Part shown: positions 58,217 through 64,000 of the stretch, piece by piece | Layout: every line of letters starts with the position of its first letter | How positions within the stretch are numbered: the first letter of the stretch is position 1 | Assembly (NCBI GenBank): GCA_964532155.1 | Contig: CAZHGN010000003.1 | Span: 14,381-78,380, forward strand | DNA length: 64,000 nt | From: HGM11416 sp964532155 | Lineage (GTDB): Bacteria; Bacillota; Clostridia; Christensenellales; Borkfalkiaceae | Reading direction: 5' to 3' | Translations under genes and position numbers: made by a program | The notes under the pieces: model-generated | Database searches by the model: none | Seen by the model: the letters and a program-made list of their open reading frames with translations, nothing else | What the model was told of the DNA's origin: nothing

Positions 58217-59907
58217 AGAAAAATTCGGCTACCGAAAAAGATAAAACGCCGAGCAACGTAATTGCTTTTAAGCGCGACGTCGACGTGATCGACGAGATAG
58301 CCGAGGATCTTCTCGACGAAAACGACAGAGTTTCCGCGCTTGCGCTCTTGCGCGAAATCGAAGCGCGCGGCGATGGCGATTTTCATACTTATCAGCGTAT
58401 TGCCGACCTATACACCGAGCTTTTTATGTTCGAGCGGAGCATTGATTATTGGTATAAATTTCTCGATTCGGCGCCTGCTAAGTACCGCGCCGAGGCTTAT
58501 AACGGCTTGGGCGGAAATTATTATTTTCTTAAAAAAGAAAAAATTGCCGCCTATTATTTTAACCTTCAAATATCAGATAAAGGCGACGCGGATTTTCCGT
58601 TCGACGAACTTATGTACGAACTGTTTGCGCCTAATAGCGAGGACGAACCGCTTAAAGTCGTGGACGCGCAGTCGATCGCCGACGAAAAAACTATAAAGCG
58701 CGCGCGTGAGTACATGGAAGGCGATTTTATTCGCGCGCTGAAAGAATGCTCTAAGATCGGAGAGGGCAGTCCGTACTATGGCGAGGCGCAGTTTTTAGAG
58801 GGAACGTTTTTGCTTGCGTATCTCGACTTCGATAATGCGCTTGCTTGCTTTATTCACGCGAGGGACGAGGGCTATCGCAAGGACGTCGTGCAGACCGAAA
58901 TTTTCAGTCTTTCGCTTATGCTCGGCAATCGAGTTTTGGCGGACAAAACGTTTGAGGAACTCAAGCGCGAGGGCAATATTGCGCAAGAGTGCACGCTTAA
59001 ATATTTTTCGCTGTTTTCCGCGTACGATCATTTCGATCTTGCGTACGAGTATTATCAAAAGCTTGCAAAACTTTTGCCCGACTACGGCGATTTGATATTA
59101 TTCGGCGGTTACGCCGCTTTCAACGCCGGCAAGTACGATGACGCGGCTAAGAATTTTCACGATTATTACAAAATTACCGGCGAGGCGTACGCTCTTAATT
59201 ATGCCGAACTTGCGCATGAGCAAGCGGTAAAAAAGAAAAAGCCGACAAAACCGTACCTTCTCGATTATCGGTTCGGGTACGAGCGTAGTTATATGTTGCA
59301 AATCGCCGACGAGATGATGGGGTATTACGGAAAGCGCTTGATCTCGAGCGACGGTTTCGATGAAGTCAAATATTGCGCCGATGTTTGCCTTACGAGCGAC
59401 GATCCCGAACTTCTCGCCGCGACTTTCCAAACGCTTTGCAATTACGATTCGGCTTACGCCGCCAAGAAGATGAAGGAGTATTTACTTAAAGCAAGCGGCG
59501 TGGAGTCGATTAAACTGCTCGCTATATCGTTGCTTTCGGAACACGGGCAAGAAAAGCCGGTCGGCGTGGTTATCGGCGATCTGTATTCGCGCGTGCCGTT
59601 TGAGCGCGTGGAGTTCAACGAGGAATGCGGCGACGTTTTCAGGTCGGCTTATTCCGTAGCGTTCGGCAGAATTGCGCCCTATTGCGAAAAGGAAGCTTAT
59701 AAACTGCGAGTGGCGGCTTATGCGCTTTACGATAGGTTTTTATCGAATGGCAACGTGCGCAAGGTTAAAAGCCCGAACGCGCTGGCGGCGTTGATTTTTA
59801 AGCGCTCGGGGATTAAACTGTTCGGCGAAGATAAGGATTTTTGTAAATATTTCGGAACGACGGTGGCGGCTCTCGGTCGCCTCGAAGGATTAGCGGAGGA
59901 AGAATAA
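58213..59907 (+). CDS. TPR-repeat protein, unknown
   Basis: 564 residues, AAGGGAG before the ATG, start overlapping the hslO stop by 4 nt. An array of helical pairs reads as degenerate tetratricopeptide repeats: 'ALALLREIEARGDGDFHTYQRIADLYTEL', 'AEAYNGLGGNYYFLKKEKIAAYYF', 'YYGEAQFLEGTFLLAYLDFDNALACF', 'LILFGGYAAFNAGKYDDAAKNF' type units, roughly residues 40-330. The remainder is helical, without recognised domains. No signal peptide, so cytoplasmic, probably a protein-protein scaffold. Coupled to hslO and to the next two genes. Confidence 0.85.
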   Translation: MKKNSATEKDKTPSNVIAFKRDVDVIDEIAEDLLDENDRVSALALLREIEARGDGDFHTYQRIADLYTELFMFERSIDYWYKFLDSAPAKYRAEAYNGLGGNYYFLKKEKIAAYYFNLQISDKGDADFPFDELMYELFAPNSEDEPLKVVDAQSIADEKTIKRAREYMEGDFIRALKECSKIGEGSPYYGEAQFLEGTFLLAYLDFDNALACFIHARDEGYRKDVVQTEIFSLSLMLGNRVLADKTFEELKREGNIAQECTLKYFSLFSAYDHFDLAYEYYQKLAKLLPDYGDLILFGGYAAFNAGKYDDAAKNFHDYYKITGEAYALNYAELAHEQAVKKKKPTKPYLLDYRFGYERSYMLQIADEMMGYYGKRLISSDGFDEVKYCADVCLTSDDPELLAATFQTLCNYDSAYAAKKMKEYLLKASGVESIKLLAISLLSEHGQEKPVGVVIGDLYSRVPFERVEFNEECGDVFRSAYSVAFGRIAPYCEKEAYKLRVAAYALYDRFLSNGNVRKVKSPNALAALIFKRSGIKLFGEDKDFCKYFGTTVAALGRLEGLAEEE

Positions 59908-60719
59908 TGTTGAAAATAATCGATATAGATGAAATTTTTGATTCGTTTTTGACCGACTATATCAAGAAAAATAGCGGTAAATACAACGAAAAAGAGTGGG
60001 AAGAACGCATTCCGCTATTGTACGACGAGTTCGGAAAAACACCGCTCGACGAATTGGATGGCGCTTGTCCCGACGATTATTATAAGGGTGCGTGCGGCGA
60101 CGAGTTGTGCGCGCTGCTTGCCGAACACGTCAAGCGCGGCGTTTCCGTTTCGGACTTTTTGTGCGAAGCGCTGCTCGAAAGTGATTGCGAAAACGGGCTT
60201 GCCTCGCTTATCGACGAAAGCAACGACGAGGAACTCGTGTCCTATTGCATAAACGTTTTGAACGAAAAGGGAAGCACCGTCGCGTTCGATAAATACTTCG
60301 ATATGCTTTTGTCCGATTCTACTTGCGAGGATATGAAAGACTTAATCGCCGAGGCGCTTGCGGGCGTACCCGAAGCGGCAAAGGAACGCGCGCTTAAGGA
60401 GTACGAGAATGCAGGCAGTTCAGCCGTTTATTTGCTCGAAATTTTTGCCGCTTGCAAAAACGACGACCGCATTTTCGACATTCTGATCGGCGAGCTTACG
60501 TCGCATAAGAACGACTTGCCTTTTTATCTGTCGTACGTTACCAAATACGGCGACGAAAGAGCGTTGCCCTATCTTATGGAGCTTATCGACGACGAAAAGA
60601 TTAATTATCTCGATTTTAAGGAGTTGAAACTTGCCATCGAGGGCTTCGGCGGTTCTTACGACAAGCCGAGAGATTTTTCTTCCGATAAATATTTCAAAAA
60701 ATTAAAGGGGAACGGCTGA
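59907..60719 (+). CDS. HEAT-like helical repeat protein, unknown
   Basis: 270 residues; ATG overlaps the TPR gene stop (TAATG) and GGAGGAAG precedes it. Acidic and all-helical, with about five paired helices in the style of HEAT/DUF1186-like solenoids ('ELCALLAEHVKRGVSVSDFLCEALL', 'GLASLIDESNDEELVSYCINVL', 'RIFDILIGELTSHKNDLPFYLS', 'RALPYLMELIDDEKINYLDFKE'). Cytoplasmic. I know no characterised homologue. Confidence 0.8.
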   Translation: MLKIIDIDEIFDSFLTDYIKKNSGKYNEKEWEERIPLLYDEFGKTPLDELDGACPDDYYKGACGDELCALLAEHVKRGVSVSDFLCEALLESDCENGLASLIDESNDEELVSYCINVLNEKGSTVAFDKYFDMLLSDSTCEDMKDLIAEALAGVPEAAKERALKEYENAGSSAVYLLEIFAACKNDDRIFDILIGELTSHKNDLPFYLSYVTKYGDERALPYLMELIDDEKINYLDFKELKLAIEGFGGSYDKPRDFSSDKYFKKLKGNG

Positions 60720-61342
60720 TGAACGCGCGGCTCGTTTGGGAAGAGGAGTTCGAGCAAAAGAATCTCGAACAAGAGGATCTCGAACAAGAGGCGGAATTTC
60801 CGTCGTCACAGCTTTTCGGCGAGGTGGAATTGCCCGAAGAATGGCTCGAAAAGGACGTTTTTGCGCCTTGCGAGTTTTTCCTTTGTAAGCTCGATTTGAG
60901 CGTTTTCGGCGGTGAAAATTTGCCGAGCCGCGGTTTTTTGTATGTCTTTATCGATATGCCGTCGACTATCCGCAAGGCTCGCGCCGTGGTTAGATATTAC
61001 GCCGACGAGCCCGACGCTTGCACCGATTTTAACGAGGGATTTTTTGACGAAGATTTGGACGCAAGTTATATTTTGCCAATCGAAAAAACGCCGATCGATA
61101 TTGCGGAATGCTGCAATGCACGCGGAATTTCGGGCAAGGTCAAACGCAACTTTGAGTTTGTAGGTGGATTGACGGACGATTGCTCCGTTGTCGTAAACGA
61201 GAGGAAAAACGAGCTTTTAACCGTCATTTCGGTTGCCGCTAACTTTTTGCCGGATGACCTCGACGTAGCGCGCTTAACCGTCGTGCTAAACGCCGAACAA
61301 GCTAAAAAAGGCGACTTTTCCTCGGCTAAACTTGTTTTTTAG
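60719..61342 (+). CDS. DUF1963/YwqG-like protein
   Basis: 207 residues; ATG overlaps the preceding stop (TGATG) and AAGGGG lies upstream. Acidic N-terminal stretch with repeated 'LEQEDLEQE', then 'FGEVELPEEWLEK', 'FFLCKLDLSVFGGENLPSRGFLYVFID' and 'VRYYADEPDACTDFNEG', which resemble the core of the DUF1963 (YwqG) family, whose role is unknown. The call is from motif layout only. Last gene of the coupled run. Confidence 0.7.
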   Translation: MNARLVWEEEFEQKNLEQEDLEQEAEFPSSQLFGEVELPEEWLEKDVFAPCEFFLCKLDLSVFGGENLPSRGFLYVFIDMPSTIRKARAVVRYYADEPDACTDFNEGFFDEDLDASYILPIEKTPIDIAECCNARGISGKVKRNFEFVGGLTDDCSVVVNERKNELLTVISVAANFLPDDLDVARLTVVLNAEQAKKGDFSSAKLVF

Positions 61343-61466
61343 GGGCTTAAAAAACTCCATCTCTTGCAAATATGTTTATTTGTGGCGGAATTTCCATTCG
61401 GCGGTCAATGCAAAAGCGCTATGTGTGTGAGAACGTATTGAAACGCAATTTATGCCGTATAACAAA

Positions 61467-61500
61467 AAGAACAGACTTCGCGTTTGAAGTCTGTTCTTTT
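61467..61500 (+). terminator. Terminator, usable in both directions
   Basis: AAAGAACAGACTTC and GAAGTCTGTTCTTT form a 14-bp perfect stem with a GCGTTT loop flanked by A and T runs. Confidence 0.92.
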
Positions 61501-61628
61501 TATAAATGATTTAAAAACTCAATTATCTTGGTTGAAACTATATCGATATCTTGTTCTAACCAATTCTTCTTGGATTTTTTGACGATGAAAAGTCGTATAA
61601 ATTGATTATCTGCGGCGATTTTTTGATA
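61500..61628 (-). pseudogene. Possible C-terminal remnant of a lost gene
   Basis: On the minus strand a 42-codon open stretch reads like a protein end ('IAADNQFIRLFIVKKSKKNW', then 'LEQDIDIVSTKIIEFLNHL', stop at 61500-61502) and abuts the terminator hairpin. An in-frame TGA precedes it; shifting one frame at an A6 run continues upstream with 'INDLIFNSSLILSK'. That suggests a gene broken by a homopolymer frameshift and further decay, or chance. I do not recognise the family. Confidence 0.3.
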
Positions 61629-61738
61629 GAATCAGCGAAGAATTAAAAATCAAGTCGTTTATTTTTTGTCTTTTTCCCTTTTTGCAAGGCGGTTTGAATA
61701 AAAAATTTTGTCGAATTTTGGCAAATAGTTTAATTTGA

Positions 61739-61768
61739 TTGACGGCTGTTTTAAAACTTTGGTAATAT
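61739..61768 (+). promoter_or_regulatory. Promoter of the pilus-like locus
   Basis: TTGACG (61739-61744), 18-nt spacer, TAATAT (61763-61768), 53 nt ahead of the start codon at 61821. Confidence 0.7.
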
Positions 61769-61820
61769 TAGTGTAGTTGAAACTTAAGGTTTTACTGTAA
61801 ATATTATTGAGGGGTACGAT

Positions 61821-62939
61821 ATGGCAGGCGGACGTTGCGGCGGCGCAGTTTGGATCGACGAAGAAAAATGCTATTTGAAATTTTTGCATAATTTCGATAA
61901 AAAGTCGGGCTATAAGTTCGAAAACGCGCCCATCGAAAGTGAACTTATACGAAACGGCGAGTGGGTAAAAGCGTTTGCCGACGGCGCGAAAAATCTTTGT
62001 GCGCTCGAAGACGGATTGCTTAAAAGCGGCGGGCTTGGCGCGAAAAAAGAAAACGGCGCGTTCGGCGTTACCCTCGTGCTGCCCGATAGCCTCGTAGTCT
62101 CGGATATGCATACCGTTCCGACTATTTCTTTGCGTAAGCGCAAAGAGGCGCTCGAAACGCAAATTAAGGAACAATATTCGTTTGCGCCCGACTTAAAATT
62201 TAAGAGCAGAATGCTCCAAAAGTCCGCCTATAGCACCGTTTATAGGGTTGTCGGTTATAATACTGCCGTTCTAAACGGCATTCAAAAGGCGCTTGCAGCC
62301 GTCGGATTATACGCCAAATGCGTGACCTATTCTTCGGCGGCTGCACTTAACGCGGTTTTGACAATTAACAAGTCCGTTCGCGGAAAAAGTTTTATGCTTT
62401 TGGATATAGGGAAAGAGAGGTCTTCGATTGCCGTTTGCGATAAAGGCGGCACGGTCGGCTTTCTATCGCTTGATTACGGAGCGGACGTGCTGATCGGCGG
62501 CGAGGCTGCTTGGGTAAGTAAGGCGGAAGAAGAAAATAATCGCGTGCTGTCGGCTGTTAAGCGCAGAAAGAGGGGCGGTAAAGTCGGCGTGCCGATTTAC
62601 GACGAGATAAAAGAAAGCGAAGCGGGCATAGGCGGCTTTAAGCCGTTTGCGGACGTATGTTTGCAAATTGCTCGTTGCAACGCAATAAGCGGATATTTGT
62701 CGGCGCCGTCCGTCGTTTTCGTGAGCGTGCCGAGTGAGGTTGAACACGTTTTTGCCGAAATAAACGGAAACGCTATCGATGGCATGAAAATCGTGCTTTT
62801 AAAACCGTCCGAGATTAAAAAAGAACTTAACAACGGCAGACTTTCTAAGCGGCTCGCGGATCCTTCTCTTTTAGTTTGCGGCTTACCTTTATACGGCGGC
62901 TTGCCTTTTAATAAGTTTGGCGAAGAGGACGTTTTTTAA
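61821..62939 (+). CDS. PilM-like type IV pilus assembly protein (divergent)
   Basis: 372 residues, GAGGGG before the ATG. Actin-like fold hints: 'GVTLVLPDSLVVSDMHTVPT', 'YRVVGYNTAVLNGIQKALAA', 'LYAKCVTYSSAAALNAVL' and the phosphate-binding 'FMLLDIGKERSSIAVCDKGG'. The layout and the two following prepilin genes fit PilM, the cytoplasmic protein that connects the pilus motor with the inner-membrane PilN/PilO ring. The N-terminal first strand is atypical ('CGGAVWIDEEKCYLKFLHNF' instead of IGIDIGSSSIK), so the assignment is moderate. Confidence 0.65.
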   Translation: MAGGRCGGAVWIDEEKCYLKFLHNFDKKSGYKFENAPIESELIRNGEWVKAFADGAKNLCALEDGLLKSGGLGAKKENGAFGVTLVLPDSLVVSDMHTVPTISLRKRKEALETQIKEQYSFAPDLKFKSRMLQKSAYSTVYRVVGYNTAVLNGIQKALAAVGLYAKCVTYSSAAALNAVLTINKSVRGKSFMLLDIGKERSSIAVCDKGGTVGFLSLDYGADVLIGGEAAWVSKAEEENNRVLSAVKRRKRGGKVGVPIYDEIKESEAGIGGFKPFADVCLQIARCNAISGYLSAPSVVFVSVPSEVEHVFAEINGNAIDGMKIVLLKPSEIKKELNNGRLSKRLADPSLLVCGLPLYGGLPFNKFGEEDVF

Positions 62940-63081
62940 ATTATCGACGGCAAAACATGTGCGGCGAGAATTAAGAAAACTGTTGCGTGGTTGGCTGTGA
63001 CGGTTAAAAAGCGATTAGCGCGGTAGCGTGCGGCACTTAAAGTCTAATGCATTTATAAAGTGCGATATCAGAGTTTTTACG

Positions 63082-63552
63082 ATGGATATGAAAAAGAAGA
63101 AAAGGCGGCGTGGATACACTCTTTTTGAACTTGTTGTTGCAATGGCGGTTGCCGCCGCGCTTTTAACGGTTGCCGGAACGGCTGTTTTGTCGGTGGTGAA
63201 CGAAAACAGGCGTGCGAACGAGGGGTATGAACTTGCGGAGGAATTTTCTGCACTAAGCGATTGCTTGAAAGAGTGGACTAACAAAACCGAGTTACTTGGC
63301 GGCGAAAAAACGGTAGAAACGTTTGCCGACGGCAATACGGTCGGCTTCAGAGTAATCTCCTCGGGGGTAACCGTTGGTAAGTTTTACTTTGATAAGGAAG
63401 AAAAAACGCTTGAAACAGATGAGGTTTTGCTGACTTTTAGGCTTATTAACGACGTGGAATTTGCCGTTTACGACGACATGTTAAAAGTCGTTGCGCATTA
63501 CGGCGAAGGCGGGCGTGTTGTGTTTTTGTCGGCAAAACGGGAGGGCGTATGA
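63082..63552 (+). CDS. Prepilin-like protein with type IV N-methylation motif
   Basis: 156 residues from ATG 63082 (an upstream in-frame GTG at 63028 is less likely; the ribosome site is weak for either). Basic leader then 'RRRGYTLFELVVAMAVAAAL': cleavage after Gly, Glu at +5 of the mature protein, as required for type IV prepilin peptidase and pilus assembly. Mature domain of about 140 residues, few cysteines. A major or minor pseudopilin of a type IV pilus or competence pseudopilus. The stop overlaps the next start (ATGA). Confidence 0.85.
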   Translation: MDMKKKKRRRGYTLFELVVAMAVAAALLTVAGTAVLSVVNENRRANEGYELAEEFSALSDCLKEWTNKTELLGGEKTVETFADGNTVGFRVISSGVTVGKFYFDKEEKTLETDEVLLTFRLINDVEFAVYDDMLKVVAHYGEGGRVVFLSAKREGV

Positions 63553-64000
63553 GACTTTTTGTTACACGCAAAAGGCGCGGCTTTACGCTTATGGAAACGG
63601 TCGTCGCGCTTGCCGTGCTTGCGGTGTGCCTGACGATAACGTCTACGGCGATAGTCGCTTCCAACAACGTTCGCAAGCAATCAGAAGCAAAACGCTTTTT
63701 TATTATCGAAACGGCGAACTTTCTCGAGTGCTATAAGGTGAGCGGAAGCAACGGTTTTTACGAGAACTTGCGCCTTTATCTCGAAGAAGAGGAGAGCGAA
63801 AAAATAGTCGACGGAACAAGCGCGGTTTACGTTTTTTATTATTCGGCAGGCTTAAAGCGCACGTCGACTCAAGAAGAGGCTAAGTATTCGTTGACCGTTA
63901 CTATAGACGGAAACTTTTTCGCCAAAACAACGGAAATTAAATCCGGCAAGACCGTTTATTCGTTAGAGCGCCCTTACGTAAGCCGATTCGATATGAACGG
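63549..64000 (+). CDS. Prepilin-like protein (3' end outside window)
   Basis: 150 codons visible with no stop before the window edge. ATG 63549 overlaps the previous stop. 'RKRRGFTLMETVVALAVLAV' is a second prepilin cleavage motif (Gly then FTLME with Glu at +5). 'FYENLRLYLEEEES' and an alternating beta pattern follow. Likely a minor pilin or GspI/PilV-like subunit; more pilus genes are expected beyond 64000. Confidence 0.85.
   Translation, partial: MRLFVTRKRRGFTLMETVVALAVLAVCLTITSTAIVASNNVRKQSEAKRFFIIETANFLECYKVSGSNGFYENLRLYLEEEESEKIVDGTSAVYVFYYSAGLKRTSTQEEAKYSLTVTIDGNFFAKTTEIKSGKTVYSLERPYVSRFDMN

Larger units (their letters stand above)
61343..61820. other. AT-rich intergenic region between the DUF1963-like and PilM-like genes
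   Basis: 478 nt. It holds a perfect terminator hairpin at 61467-61500, an apparent gene remnant on the minus strand (61500-61628) and the pilM promoter (61739-61768). The part 61510-61740 is clearly richer in A and T than the flanking genes, consistent with decayed foreign DNA. Confidence 0.6.

Noticed and set aside
61659..62174. 171-codon minus-strand ORF across the pilM start
   Set aside because: Most of it is antisense to the PilM-like gene; the end in the AT-rich patch has no similarity I can see. The better remnant candidate there is in another frame (61500-61628).
1..64000. tRNA genes, insertion sequences, prophage or integrase
   Set aside because: I scanned the intergenic stretches for cloverleaf-like sequence, transposase or integrase motifs and found none I could support.

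Overview
The window looks like a scaffold from an uncultured low-to-mid-GC endospore-lineage Firmicute, most likely a Clostridia member of the Christensenellales/Oscillospirales kind. The lineage call is inference. It rests on a sigma-G-type sporulation sigma factor, a SCIFF ranthipeptide with its radical SAM maturase beside secDF-recJ-relA-hemZ, a large Alu-domain SRP RNA, a T-box leader on ileS, a GtrA protein, a sodium-pump decarboxylase beta subunit and AGGAGG-type ribosome binding sites. Two 100-N blocks (21039-21138 and 56418-56517) mark assembly joins. Both fall in short tandem repeats, so this is a draft, probably metagenome-derived, assembly.

Layout. From 1 to 20.8 kb everything is on the minus strand and reads as one secreted-proteolysis and peptide-uptake locus. 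In transcription order it has a lipoprotein with an InlB-type repeat, oppA-oppB-oppC-oppD-oppF, a small membrane protein, a 2545-residue subtilisin-family lipoprotein carrying a PA domain, bacterial Ig-like domains and a long BspA-type leucine-rich repeat array, then three more lipoproteins, the last cut by the window edge. typA (minus) follows, then a divergent switch to the plus strand at about 23.3 kb: acyl-ACP thioesterase, sigG, pyk, a small membrane protein, scfA/scfB (SCIFF and maturase), secD-secF, recJ, relA, an MBL-fold hydrolase and hemZ. This is the classic clostridial scf-secDF-recJ-relA-hemZ neighbourhood, without apt and dtd. Next come a GH2 beta-galactosidase, a convergent rtcB, the SRP RNA (minus) and a T-box-controlled type-2-like ileS, then an rRNA-methyltransferase-like gene, an RluA-type pseudouridine synthase, oadB/oadG-like genes and an abundant-looking surface protein. 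A gtrA-aroB-ABC exporter cluster, a DUF624-like protein with a repeat tail, and a tightly coupled run (methyltransferase, hslO/Hsp33, TPR protein, HEAT-like protein, DUF1963-like protein) follow. The right edge starts a type IV pilus-like locus (PilM-like protein and two prepilins).

Most notable observation: a dispersed element of about 20-28 nt, core GATAAYSGRCYTATAGCCC, occurs at least eight times between 21 and 55 kb. Six copies lie just 3' of genes, two of them inside intrinsic terminator hairpins, and two lie in frame inside recJ and the MBL-fold gene. No named family explains it. It behaves like a palindromic mobile unit or an uptake/recognition sequence.

Promoters of the TTGACA-17-TATAAT type are unusually clear in the intergenic regions. 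I saw no tRNA, CRISPR array, insertion sequence or prophage.
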